Assembly (NCBI GenBank): GCA_021234155.1
Contig: JAJEKV010000148.1
Coordinates: forward strand, 950,616-1,014,615
Length of the DNA stretch: 64,000 bases
Source: Isoetes taiwanensis
Taxonomy: Eukaryota > Streptophyta > Lycopodiopsida > Isoetales > Isoetaceae
Reading direction: 5' to 3'
Part shown: piece by piece, positions 26,601-37,227 of the stretch
How positions within the stretch are numbered: the stretch's first letter is position 1
Layout: each line of letters opens with the position of its first letter
The notes under the pieces: generated by a model
The model's input: the letters and a program-made list of their open reading frames with translations, nothing else
The model's database searches: none
Told to the model about the DNA's origin: nothing
Made by a program: the position numbers and the translations under genes

Positions 26601-27263
26601 GAACATCCTTCCCTAGATCTAGGACCCTCTTAGAAGCTTTCAAGTCAGCTAATTCCTAGCTTAGCGCAAATAGTGACTTGGTGTGGGTTTAGTGAACATG
26701 CCCTCACGCATTTGTAACCCCTTGGCAAATAGATATTGGCGTAAGCGCTACATTGGTTGGCCAACCATACTTGAAACATGTCTCACCGTTCACATCTGTC
26801 TTCATGAGCGTATCCTTGTATGCGGTAGCTCACAGATGAGTAAGTCCGACGGCGGATCTTTCTTCGCTTACGTATAATCTCCAAGAGCAATTTGCGGTTG
26901 GTGTCATCCTCTTCCTCACAAGAGATTAGGATCCCTTGTTTGGCCATCTTATGCGCTTCCTTTTTCCTCGAGAAGAGAGTTAAGTCGAGCTTGCCATTTG
27001 TCTTGGCAAGGTCAGCGTACCACTTTCGGCACCCTCGTCCATTTCCTCTTCAGGCGGTGGGGGTCGGTGGTTGCTATAAGAATCGGCCCTTCATCATCTA
27101 AGGTGAGATCATATGGTGCTTTGCATCGGGTCGCCGCCCTTGCTTTCTTGGCGGGATTAGAACCCGAATTATTAGGGGTTTTCTTCCTCTTGGGCCTTTG
27201 CAAAAGAAGATGAGCACTTTTAGAGTACTTTTCGAGGAACAAAAGATCACGCTTGGCGTGCAT
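23640..27263 (-). pseudogene. Decayed multi-exon gene of unknown family in element A
   Basis: Several minus-strand blocks look like exons with splice signals. One is at about 27012-27263, basic (RPKRKKTPNNSGSNPAKKAR, then PHRLKRKWTRVPKVV). One ends near 26055 at a GT donor and reads FYNHYAYRRCRILDANTSPA. One begins at about 25679 after ttttattgcag and reads HAKQWVEYGCPLPTVPTG. Stops and slips occur within and between them. I do not recognise the family. The blocks sit between the FCP1-like gene and the acidic-protein gene. Two gaps between blocks contain the CACGCC/GGCGTG palindromes. Whether it is one gene or two is unclear. Confidence 0.4.
25725..26025. repeat. Palindrome array and long foldback (CACGCCTGGCGTG units)
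   Basis: About nine imperfect copies of CACGCCTGGCGTG, with flanking GAATTC- and TTGATTTGAAAAC-like spacers, fill this stretch. The segment 25811-25871 is an inverted repeat of 25888-25946 with a 16-bp spacer, so it could fold into a hairpin with arms near 60 bp. Single copies of the palindrome occur at about 23535-23635, 27248-27300, 28872, 30055 and 59318. Confidence 0.88.
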
Positions 27264-28014
27264 TTAAACCTAAATTAGTACAAATCACGCTTGGCGTGTT
27301 GGTAGCTCCTATTAATGACCATGCTATGCGTGAATTTGAAACTAGAATGCTTTTGCATCCATATTTTAAGCTACATACCCTTCATGAATCCATATTTCAC
27401 ACTATTTAACCTCATTAAACATTGCTATCTCCAAGCGTATAACACCGCTATATTCTATATATAAAACGAGCAAAATTATGTTCTCTGAGCGGACAATCGA
27501 GCATTAAGCGATGGTAATACTTAAAATTCATGCAAAGCATAACTACTCAAACTCATGCAAAGCATATTAACTGAAGGCAAGGAGATATCTCAAATTCATG
27601 CAAGCATAATACTCTCCACACAGTGTGTATTCTGTGGCAAATTAAATACCTTGAATAGGGTTCTGTGTATTCTATGTATTCTGATCAACGTCCTCTGAAA
27701 CTTGAGAGGAGCCGGGTTTAGGGATTCCTCTTCCACCGCTTCCTCTGCCCCGTCCGCCTCGACCTCGATTCACTTTAGAAGACATCTCCGGAGTCGCCTA
27801 GTAACAGTAGGAAGGTCGCTTGGATCTGGCCTTTCGAGCTGCTCGAGAAATAGCTGGCAAGAAATAGCTTTTTCTACATGCGAGAAATAGAAATTTGAAT
27901 TTCAAGAAAACACAAAATGCGGTTTGAAATATTCTTGACACATACAAATAATAATGGCGAAGTCCGTCCGTAAACTTCTTTCATTAAGTTTTAAAACCAA
28001 TCTACCCAAAAAGT

Positions 28015-28140
28015 ATCCCGCCAAATTTATCCCGCCTAAGCGTAGTTAACCTAATCTTTCTTCTAATTGAATTTTTCCGGCCGCGAGGAGTTTCCATAGC
28101 GCCTTGACTTTTCAAATCAACCCGGAGACTCAAATCAGCT
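28015..28140 (+). promoter_or_regulatory. Promoter-like region with TCCCGCC sites
   Basis: Two ATCCCGCC boxes (near 28016 and 28032) precede the plus-strand coding block at 28236. Similar TTCCCGCC boxes precede the promoters at 28.89, 30.07 and 58.33 kb. The boxes resemble plant E2F sites. No clear TATA box was found here. Confidence 0.3.
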
Positions 28141-28235
28141 TCTCAAGAATGGCTCTGAATTACGGTACTCATCTCATTCAATAGCTTGAACATTAATTTC
28201 CAATAGTAGGTGTCTGAATAGCAATTTTCTGCAGT

Positions 28236-28457
28236 GTCGAAGATGAATGTTTCATGTTAACTACAAATCAGAAAAGGAAAGTAGGATTATGCAAGATCGA
28301 CTCCATCGATCCGACTGTAAACTGTCATGGAATTCCGCTCGGGGATAAGTATGTCCGAGTTACAGTGATTAACTGCTGCGCTATGGATGAAGCTTTACCT
28401 CGCAGACACCCCAGTGGGGATACGGTTGGAGAAAGTGTTGGAATTGTCTTCTTGGAT
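28236..28457 (+). pseudogene. Small domain resembling DUF8039/Tnp1-type plant transposon proteins
   Basis: Following an acceptor-like tttctgcag, the plus frame reads VEDECFMLTTNQKRKVGL, then DSIDPTVNCHGIPLGDKYVRV, then SGDTVGESVG, and stops at 28457. The pattern (V-G-x-G/C near the start, hydrophobic-G-x-PLG-x-x-Y/F-V-x-V in the middle, TxGxxVG near the end) resembles the domain common in plant En/Spm-associated proteins. An upstream exon with a donor at about 28165 is possible, but it gives no ATG in frame. I regard it as a remnant of a transposon-encoded accessory protein. Confidence 0.45.
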
Positions 28458-28559
28458 TAAACCTGCCATTGAGATGATACTTAAAACTAAATGAAAACTA
28501 ACCTTGAGTTCTGAGGCTGGAAGGAGGACTATGCTTGTGGTTTTAATTCCGAGGCTTTT

Positions 28560-28795
28560 CGATTCGCAGACCTTAGTCCTCTGCTTTTGGTTTTAATTCT
28601 GAGTCTCCGATGTCCTCTGCTACAGATGCTACAGAACAAAAGGTGGAGTCTTTTAGTAAGTTAGGAATTGCCGAAACCAAACATCTAACATTGATGAATA
28701 TAAATCTGCTCACCAAGATTTCGGGACGGCGGATCCAAACACAGCAGAAGCGCAACCGGCAAATCGTATGAAGGAAGGAAGAAAATGTAGGAACT
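28560..28795 (-). pseudogene. Decayed small gene behind the first duplicated promoter
   Basis: A TATA box (complement of 28814-28820) and the initiator-like ACGCTCTCAA lead into a short minus-strand transcript. It has a donor-like cttggtgagc near 28721 and an acceptor-like ttgttctgtag near 28636. No ATG is in frame. The last exon would read SVAEDIGDSELKPKAED and end in a stop. The region's promoter is a copy of the one at 30.0 kb, so this is probably a diverged paralogue of the acidic-protein gene. Confidence 0.3.
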
Positions 28796-28799
28796 TTGA

Positions 28800-28905
28800 G
28801 AGCGTAAAATGGATTTATATAGGCACAATTAGAAATAAGTTAGCGTGAATAATTGATTGCTTGAATTAACACGCCTGGCGTACGGTCTTCCCGCCAGACA
28901 TGACA
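28800..28905 (-). promoter_or_regulatory. Duplicated promoter, copy 1
   Basis: Read on the minus strand: GGCGGGAA (E2F-like), the palindrome ACGCCAGGCGTGTT, an AT-rich spacer, CTATATAAATCC (TATA), then ACGCTCTCAA about 25 bp further on. The same elements in the same order and spacing occur at 29985-30085. Confidence 0.6.
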
Positions 28906-29454
28906 TGTATATGGTATATATGGAGAATATTGCATTTCATGCAATAAATTCTCACGGCATTTTATTCCATTTATTGCATTCGAAAAAATAGAATTTAGAA
29001 ATTTTATATAGGCTAAATTAAAAATGATTTTAAAGGCAAAATTATGAAGGCTAAAAAATGACTTGTAAGGTTGGGGAATTGTTTTAGGTCGTATAGGAAA
29101 ATTTCCTATGGTTACTGTGTTCGATTTATAGTGTTCCCGAGACTTTGTTGAGACAAAATTTGCAGATACAAAATTTTAGAGAAAACAGCAGACGAACAGG
29201 AGACAAAATAATTGGAGAAAACAGTTGGATTTAATTCAAATAATTTTATGTACAGAAAAACTGTTTGAAGAACACTGTTTGAAGAAAAGTTTATGAAAAC
29301 TGTTTGATTTCATTCATAAAAGTTATATGTACAGTAGGTAAGCCCGAAGGCTTGTAAGCAGGTGCCCGAAGGCTTTTCACAAAATTACATGAAAAATATG
29401 CCCGGAGGCGTGTGCAAAGCTTCAAAAAACAAAAGGTGCCGCCCGTGATCTGCA

Positions 29455-29947
29455 TCATTGATCTTCCACGTCTGAAACAAAGAAGAGAGAAAGGTGTTAG
29501 AAAAGAAAGAAAGGTGAAAAAAAAAATAAAAACAGACATGCAAACCTGGCTCATCTCTCAGCCATTCTAAAAACTGGTCGAATTCTCGACCTTCCTCCTC
29601 ATCCTCTTCCTCCCCCTCCTCCTCCTCTTCCTCCTTCTCCTCTTCAGAGATTTCATTCTCTGTTTCAGGGTCAAGCCAACCCTGAAGCAGAGCGGTCATG
29701 TGCTCTTGGGAGGACATCTCCTCCTCTTCCTCCTCTTCCTCCTCTTCAGAACCAGAGGAATCAGAGGAGCTCAACTCCTCCTCTTCCATTTCGAAATCAG
29801 AATCATCCTCTGAATCGAAATCAGAGGAGAATTGGGCAAGAAAATCTATGAGGGGGGGAAGAGAGGGGGTTCTTCATCAACCCGACGTCTCTTTGACGAG
29901 ACCTCGGGTTCTTCATGAAGTTCGAGCGCTGAGGCTGAACGCTTCAT
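29455..29947 (-). CDS. Acidic nuclear-type protein, two exons, frame broken at a G run
   Basis: The first ATG after the promoter is at 29947 and gives MKRSASALELHEEPEVSSK, followed by RRRVDEEP, a good nuclear-localisation candidate. That frame hits TAG just past a run of seven G (29852-29858). A one-base change in the run would join it to the long downstream frame, which starts LIDFLAQFSSDFDSEDD, contains two poly-Glu tracts, and includes MTALLQGWLDPE and FDQFLEWLRDE. The intron 29472-29545 has GT-AG borders, and exon 2 ends at TGA 29455. Without the repair, translation could start at 29789. I do not know the family; the acidic tracts suggest a chromatin- or transcription-linked role, which is inference. 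Confidence 0.5.
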
Positions 29948-29984
29948 GGCGGGCAGAAAAAAAAAATTGGGACAGAATGGTCTT

Positions 29985-30090
29985 GAGAGCGTGAACCGGA
30001 TTTATATAGGGTTAATTAGCTCTTAGCGTAAATAATTTATTGCCTCAAATAACACGCCAGGCGTACGAAATTCCCGCCAGCTATATTATC
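29985..30090 (-). promoter_or_regulatory. Duplicated promoter, copy 2 (drives the acidic-protein gene)
   Basis: Read on the minus strand: GGCGGGAATTTCGT, palindrome ACGCCTGGCGTGTT, spacer, TATATAAATCC (TATA at 30002-30008), ACGCTCTCAA, and the first ATG 60 bp past the TATA. The match to copy 1 extends over about 100 bp. Confidence 0.65.
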
Positions 30091-30438
30091 TAGGGTATAT
30101 TATTATGGATAATAAATTCTCACGTCTATTAGTTATATGTCTTTTCGTAATCATATATCCAAATTTTCGATAATTAAAATTTGGATATATTTATATAAAT
30201 GTCATTTCCTTGTTGTTGCCATGAAAATTCTTGTTTTAAATGATTTCGTTTACGCCCATTGTTATTATTATATTAAACCTATTTCCAAGGAATTTCTTGC
30301 TTTTAAAAAAATTTGATTTACCTCTACATATTCCATAAATGTGCGTACTTTTTTATCTTATGGTGTAATAATTTTTCTTACTCATTGACTAAAAAAGGGT
30401 GCAATTTGCCTAGGTCAATGGTGCCTCTCCAACTCAAG
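30091..30438. other. AT-rich spacer between divergent genes of element A
   Basis: No coding sequence recognised. It separates the minus-strand acidic-protein gene from the plus-strand transposase-like gene and may hold the latter's promoter. Confidence 0.4.
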
Positions 30439-33303
30439 ATGGTGTGCAACATATTGAAAAGAGCAATATCAATGAAAAACCAACTCCTAGCAAGAATGTT
30501 GAAGAAAAACAATTAGTCCTCTATAGTAGGGTGCAATGGAGGAACAAGAAGGTGAGAATCATGCACAAGTGCAACAAGGAAATAGTAGGCCAAGGAGTCA
30601 TTGTGCTAGCGAGATCCCGATCAAGCCGTTAATGATGAAAGGCTAGGGGAAGACAATATTGGTATTGCAATTTCGATGTTGGAAGACAACTGGAAAGGTA
30701 AAGGTTTGGGTGACAAGGAATGTTTTGGTTGTGTCAAGCAATTGGAGGTTCCTTGCATCATGGCATGGCCTATAAGTAGTGTTCAATTTGTGGAGGATTA
30801 TATTTTTTGAGCACGAGGTTGTTGGGGACAATGATTGTCTTGATATTGATCCATTGGCGGTTGGAACTCTAAACCTAGGCAAAGGGGGGAGAAGTATCGG
30901 TTGCGGACATTATCCTAGCAAAAGAGCCAAGTTGATTAGTGACACCAAACGTGAGACAATGGTGAAGGTTAGGGGCTCAGATTGTTGTTGGAGTGATTGT
31001 ATGCAATTCTTCACAATAGAACAATTGGTGGAAGCAAGAGCCACTTTTCAAGAGTACACTGTTGATGAGAGGAGGACCTACATGTACACAATCTTGAGCA
31101 TGCACTTCAAGATGAAAGAAACCCAAGCGAGAAAAAAGATACCCTTTGCTAGGCAAATGGATATGTGCAAAAGCGTGTGAGAGTATCCATGCAATTCCAA
31201 CTTCTTCATGGCATAATTGGCAAAAAAAAGCAGAGGGGGAACGGGATTGCTTTACATGGAAATAATGGTTTGTTGAGACCAACAGCTAGGACCTTGGCTG
31301 CCGGGGAGATATTTGAAAAATATATTGATTTCAATGCGAGTCTATGCCACACAAAAGCAGAAGGGATGAAAAGGGAAGAGCAGTTGTTGAGAAAAGGTTG
31401 CCATCACATTGTACTCAAAAGAGTATTTTGGAAGAAGTGAATTCCCTACTTCGAGAATTGGGAATTCTTCCAATATCCCAACCTAGCTTTAGTAGGTTAT
31501 GGAAGAAGCATTTCAATCATGTCACCGTAGCAACTTCAAACAACTTTGTAAAGTGCAATTTATGTGCTAAGTTGAAGGAGACTCTTGATAAGACTGTGCA
31601 ACCTAGTCAAAGGGCTAGGATAAGGGAGCATATGAAGGACCATATGACCAACTATCATGTAGATCATGTTATTGGATGTGGAGGACTTTATCTGCATTGG
31701 AACCCAATAACTATTTATGTATTATACATGACAAGATGGACCAGCAAAAGACTTGTCTTCCACAATTCAAGTACATACCAAAGTCATGTGGCAGATCATA
31801 CCCTTTACAGATCTCAATGACTGGGGCAATCTTGCATGGGCAGAATCAAACCTACTATGGCCATTTTAGTTTGGAGTTGTGGAGTGATGGTCCAGATTTT
31901 CATATTGGGAGTATCATGAGGTGTTTGAGAAACTATGAAAATGGATACAATGGTCACCTCCAGGACCTTACAGCTAGCCAGGCACTACATAGAGCATTGT
32001 TAGATGGAAACCCTAACAATATTGAAAAGTTCAGCAAGGCAAGGTTTAGGAAGCATGGGTCTAATGAACATGTTGGAGCTTCAACTTCACGTGCTAAACC
32101 TCAAGATCTACCCAAAAGGTTTCTCTTGCAACTTGATAATTGTCTTTGGCCAAAATAAGAACAGTGGATGTTTTCTTTCCTATCCTACTTAACATTTGTG
32201 GGGATATTTGAAAGAGTTAATTTAGGGTTTCTTGCCCGGGCATACCCATGAGGATGTGGATGCATTATTTGGCAAATATAGTTGTATACTGAAGCAGCAA
32301 ACAGTGACCAACTTTCCTAGGCTAATGGAAATCTTGCATGAATGCACTACTCCAAACCCTATAGCTTCTCTCATAGAAGAAGTGCCCGATTGGAAGAGCT
32401 TTGTGGATGGTTATACATTGGATCTTGAAGGTCATTCCGGGCCTCTGCAGTTCACTTTTGGGTGAGAGATGGGATTCCAATCTTCCAATGGAAGATGAGA
32501 CCTTCGAGAGGATGAGTGGAGAGGAGGGAGGAAATATGGCGTAGAGATGAGAATGGCAAGCCTATGATACCTCTAGGTCAACCAAAAGCTTTAAAACCTA
32601 CTTTGAAGAAGTGAAGCAATTGGGATTGACTAAGGAAGGAATCAAGACTATATAAAGCATTGGCAAACCAATCGGATGACACCAACCGTGCCTTGGTGGC
32701 TTCTTTGGAAGAAGGTGATTAACTTTGTTGGGGAGATAGACACATCCTCGGATGAATTGAAAGAAGGGTGGTTGCCTAAAACTAGGTGGAAGACCTTAGC
32801 GGTGATGAGGATTTTGATGACACTTTGTAAGTAGCATTCGCAAGCAATATGCTCCTCCTCCTTCTGACAAACACTATGTTGGTCCTAAGAACAATAGGCC
32901 AAAGTTTCTAGGCATGGATGCTTATGAACCTTCCACTAACTTAGAATGCCACCAATTTGTGGTAGTAAAGCCATCAGATTTAGATACATATCCAGTGTGG
33001 TTGGGGTTCACTATCTCTGATATTTGCAAAGAAGAAGGTAATATTAACTTCAACCATGTGCGGGTGGAATGGTGGTGTCGGTGCATCGGTTGACCAGCGT
33101 ATCGGATAAAGAAAGGTACTTTCAGATTGTTGGACAAAGAAATGGAGGAGAAATCCGAGTGATCCTGATCTTTGGCTAGACTATGAAAGTGTTTTGTACT
33201 CATGGACTCCAAACACTATTCCAGCTAGAAATGCGAGAATTACAATACCTCAAGATGTCAGGAAGAAGGCTATGATATCATTGGGGTTGTTTGAAGAAAG
33301 TTG
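30439..33303 (+). pseudogene. Transposase-like gene of element A (HTHED-type, RNase H-fold), frameshifted
   Basis: In order: an N-terminal stretch with VQWRNKKVRIMHK and VGQGVIVLA; a cysteine-bearing block (SDCCWSDCMQFFTIEQLVEA, DERRTYMYTILS) near 31000; IHDKMDQQKTCLPQFK near 31740; HGQNQTYYGHFSLELWSDGP; LPKRFLLQLDNC near 32130; then LPGHTHEDVDALFGK near 32235. A C-terminal module follows (HYVGP..., VVVKPSDLDTYPVWLGF) near 32870-33080. The three acidic motifs (D in HDKMD, D in LQLDNC, E/D in HTHEDVD) look like a DDE/D RNase H-fold catalytic set. I associate them with a family I recall as DUF7869; that name needs checking. Frames change at least four times and stops occur, so this copy is dead. 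It reads outward toward the right end of the element. Confidence 0.72.
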
Positions 33304-33454
33304 AATAACTATGTAAATTTTTGTTATCACGTTTTTATGATATGGTGCTATATTGTGAAATATTGACTATTTTGTAAATAACATGATATTACGTTTTCAT
33401 AATTTTGAGGTGAAATGTGTGAATTTGAATATGCTACTAAAACATGCAATATGA

Positions 33455-33502
33455 AATTTGTCCCAAAATTAAAACATAAACCCAATTTAATTGAATGATG
33501 GT
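33455..33502 (-). repeat. Right (transposase-side) terminal repeat of element A
   Basis: Read inward this end continues past the shared core as ttttaattttgggacaaatt and matches the left end of element B (tcataattttgggaatttt). It differs from the FCP1-side end beyond the core. Confidence 0.78.
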
Positions 33503-33505
33503 TAA

Positions 33506-34497
33506 AAGAATGATTGCCAGATCTTTTTTGGATTCTACCCTTGACAAACCCAGTTTGAGAGCTTCTTATGATTGAGGGAATGATGTCCCTAAGCCTGATA
33601 GAAAGGGCTTTTGCTATGATTTTATAGATAGTCCACATCATTGATATGGGTCTCCAAATTTTTAGGTCTGTTAGGTCCCCTTTTTTTGGAACTAAGGAGA
33701 TGCAACTCTCTAGGAAATCCTGTTCCCAGTGTCCCTGTTCTATGGCATTTGTCCAGGATTGAAGAATGATCTGCCCCAACCACTCCCAGTTTTTCATGAA
33801 AAATGGGGGATGCCATCCAATCCTGGGGTTTTTTTTCATTTAGCTCCTTCAGAGCTTTTTTCAATTCATCCACAGAGAAAGGTTTTATTAGACCTGAATT
33901 CATCTCAGCATTTAGCTTTTTGGGAACTTTGGCCAAAACTTTGTCAATTGCTTCTGATCTGTCTACATCCATAGGAATTGCTTTGAACACTTCTGAATAG
34001 TAGGAATCAACCAGCTTTTGCATTTCATTTTGTTGGGTTAACAATTTCATGTTAGAGTCCCTCAATCCCAGAATAGCGGAGGTCACTGATTTGCCTTTGA
34101 GAGCTACATAGTGAGAATGAGACAACTTTCTTTCATTAAGTAACCATGCAACATTACTTTTTTCAAAATAGTTAAGGATTTTGTCTTGTTCCACCAATGC
34201 TATCTCATCATTTAGCCTTTCAACCTGTTCCCTTGCCCATCCATTGTTTGGATTCCTTTCAGCTAGGCATCTGGCAGTAGCAAGATTGTTTCTCAGTGCA
34301 AGCTCTTTTCCAAAACGTTTCTTTTTCAGCTCTGTTTGCATGTGTCTGGCTTTTGTGGAAATCCATTTGATTAAGTTTGCTAACCCCTGTTCATGGTTCT
34401 GTTCCCAGTATTCTATGGCTAGTCTTTGTAGCTCCGAATCTTCTGCAATTGACCTTCTAATGCCAGCTTTTCTTTTTGTTCCATTCTCATTTTCCAT
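33506..34497 (-). pseudogene. LINE ORF2, linker and RT N-terminal region
   Basis: The minus strand reads through the region between endonuclease and RT (WLLNERKLSHSHYVALKGK, LKKALKELNEKKPQDWMASP) into the RT start (ISLVPKKGDLTDLKIWRPIS, SSQTGFVKGRI). One frameshift lies near 33800. Coding similarity ends at element A's right terminus and continues at 22462. The overlap of the two frames at 33622-33839 is the product of the slip, not of two genes. Confidence 0.88.
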
Positions 34498-34511
34498 TCT
34501 GCTTTGAAGAA

Positions 34512-35342
34512 TCAGGGGTCTGTGATCTGAGAAGTCTTACATTGTTTTGACTTGAAGCCCTCCTCCTTTTTTACAAAACCAGTCAGTGGCATAGATTCTA
34601 TCCAGTCTTTCATGTACCCTATATGCATTTGAAACCCATGTGAAGGCAGGGTGATGTGCTGCAAAACTTTCATGCATGAAACAATCAGAAAGACCAAAGT
34701 CAAAACAAATTTCATACTACTTTTCCTTTTCTTTTTCAGACATTTGCAACTCCTTGTTGCCCCCTATTCTGTCTTCTGTGTCCTCCAGCATGTTGAAGTC
34801 CCCAATTAGCATTAGACCATGAAGATCAGTTGGGATGAGGGGGTGGATTTGTTCCCACATTTGTGTTCTCATTGCTGACTTGGGGCATAAACATTTAGAA
34901 AGCCAATTTTTTCTCTTCCATGTCTGATTACTAACAACTGAGCCATGCCTGGGAATAATATTTGATGGTAATCAATGAGAGTGTCCCATTTTGGCCCAAG
35001 AACCATAAGAGTGCCTCCCCCTGGTCTGGTATCCCTTATTGTGGCTGGATTCTAGAAATGACGTCCACTTGCTATTTTTCTCCTTTCATTTGCATCAATT
35101 ATCTTAGTCTCTTGAATTACAACCAAGTCAAATCTACCTGCTTCAGCTTCCAACTCCCTAATGTGCAGTTTGAGCCTATCTAATTTTGTTATTCTCGAAT
35201 CTCTAGAGCTCATTCCCTGCACATTCCATGTTAGAATATTGAGACTCGTCATTCTGGACCTTGACCCCTCTACTTCTGAGGGTTTCAAGTTTAAACCATC
35301 TGTAATTCTCATTTGGTGCTCCTCTTGGATTCTTTGCTCCAA
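34512..35342 (-). pseudogene. LINE ORF2, APE-type endonuclease
   Basis: The start reads LNILTWNVQGMSSRDSR and LVVIQETKI, the typical N-terminus of L1 endonucleases (N in WNVxG, E in QETK). The body to about 34720 is broken by slips. The last part gives IGYMKDWIESMP and GFKSKQCKTSQITDP. It lies between ORF1 and the RT, as in intact L1 elements. Confidence 0.82.
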
Positions 35343-35939
35343 TTAGCACAAGGAACCTTGTTCCTTCCTTCACAGCATCAATTGCCCTAAGGTCATAAGA
35401 GTCTTTTGCCCATTGAGTATTGCTGCATATTATCTCATGGATCATTTTTTGTTTTGCCATTTCATTAGCAGGGAATCCCACCACTGGAAATTTACCTGTG
35501 TGCTTGTCTGCCAGCCATTGTTTTTTCCCTTTGAGGTAGTATTCATGGGCAATTGCAAGAGTGTACTGTATTATACTGGTTTGATCACTTACAGCTGCAG
35601 TTTCACAGTTTTGTGGCTGGTTTGATGTTGTTTCCTTTTCCCCACTAGTTGGCTCCAGCTAGTGTTTCATTTCCTCCAAGTTTCCAATGATCTTTGTGTT
35701 TTTCCTAGCAGGTGGGGTTGTCAGCATCTTCTCTACTGCAGGTGTGGTGGCTGTGGCATTTGGTCCTGACTTCTTTACTTCATTTGTTGGCTCAGGGTCC
35801 TTGCCAGCCTTTTTGTGGTGTTCTGAGGTACTTTCTTTTCCTTCTGTTCTGCTGGATTCTTTTATGATGGCTGAGATTGTGTGCTCCATTGTAACTGTGC
35901 CATTTTTCAAATGTTTTTCCTTTTTTACCCATTGTTTTA

Positions 35940-37205
35940 GACCCTAGGCTTCTTAACCCTTCCCTGAGTCAGGTCCACTGTGTTTTGATATTTTTGGCTT
36001 TGAGCCCCACTATTCTGAGATTTTCTCCCATATCCACCTCCATCTTGCACTGATCTTTTATTGGGGTTGATGTTGGAATTCTGTCTTTTGCTGTTCTCAT
36101 TTGCCACCGGTTCCTGTTTGACCTGTGATTCCAACTTTGCTTTCAGATTCGGGCAGTCTCTTTTCCAATGGCCTTCCTCCTTGCAATTGGCATGCTACTC
36201 CGAGCTTAGCACTTCAATGCCTATGGTTCTGCCACCCACTGTTATGTTTCGGGGGATTTTTGCTGGATTATCTGTTAAGATTGTTACTTTGGCCTTTCCC
36301 CTTATCCCCATTTCCCCAATGTTCTTCAAACCAAATAGCACTTCACCTATGCTGCTGATTGTCTTGTTCATGATTCTTGGAATTCTCAGTTCAACTGGGA
36401 TGCTGGACAATAGAATTTGTACTTCTTGTTCTCCCTTTAACATTTCTTCCCCTTTTTGCATATCAAATTTTTCAATCCAAGGGAGAATAATACCTCTGTT
36501 ACCTTTTGAATCAATTAGTCTCTTCTTTTGCAGGACCCCTTCAATCTTTTTGCTGTCATTTAGGACAATTTCAAACCAGGATGAGCTTAGAGAGGAGCAC
36601 CTAACTCCTGTTGCAATGGACATTTGTGCATTGAACCATTTGAGAACTTGTTCAGTTGTCATCCATTGATTGGAGTGTTTCAGAAGAATGGCACTGTTCT
36701 TGAGCTTTCGGGGTTCCATGTCTATGAGGGCCATTTCTTCTTCATCCAAGGTTACCTCCATGTTGTGAGTTGTTTTTGCCTCCTTTGTCTGCTGGTAACT
36801 TGTTCCAGCTTTGTCTCGGGACGGTTCTGCTTCCATCGATCCCTCTTGTTTGATGTTTTCTCCCTTTCTCTCAGCAGGTTTGCACATATTCTCTACTTTT
36901 TCCCAGATTTCAGCATTCGGGGGTGTCTCGTCCAGGTATTCAAACATTTCTCCTTTTCCCTTTTGATTTGTGCTGTCCCATTTGGGATCAACTCTGCGAC
37001 CCTCCGTCTCGTTTTGTTGTGGTTTTCCTTCTTTGTTAATCCCAGATATTTGGGCTGCAGGGGCTGCAGCCATTACCCCAATTTTTTCCCTCTGGTCTGC
37101 AGGGGTTGCAGACATTACCCCAGTGTTCTTGACCGCAGGGGTTGCAGACATTACCCCAGTGTTCTTGACCGCAGGGGTTGCAGTTATTACTCCAATTTGA
37201 TCCAT
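35940..37205 (-). pseudogene. LINE ORF1 (nucleic-acid-binding), with internal peptide repeats
   Basis: The N-terminal part carries about three copies of a 13-residue unit (ATPAVKNTGVMS; DNA repeats near 37080-37200). Next comes an acidic region and a DUF4283-like domain (LLKHSNQWMTTEQVLKWFNAQ ending near IEKFDMQKGE). A TAG near 36192 then precedes a zinc knuckle of the form CKEEGHWKRDC, whose first Cys is His. A lysine-rich tail ends at about 35940. This is the layout of plant L1 ORF1. Confidence 0.82.
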
Positions 37206-37227
37206 GCCTTGAAACTGGTTGATATGG

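Larger units (their letters stand above)
22463..33502. mobile_element. Element A: 11-kb inverted-repeat DNA transposon inside the LINE
   Basis: The right end, read inward, is ACCATCATTCAATTAAATTG, continuing GGTTTATGT. The left end is AGCATCATCCAATTAAATTG, continuing GGATTATGTC. Beyond about 28 bp the two ends diverge; each matches the corresponding end of element B at 58219-59787. The flanks are TAA on the right and AAA on the left, consistent with a decayed 3-bp TTA/TAA duplication. LINE coding sequence stops at one end and resumes at the other. The interior holds a transposase-like gene near the right end, an FCP1-like gene near the left end pointing outward, and several other decayed coding blocks. 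Nested insertions in the interior cannot be excluded. Confidence 0.72.
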
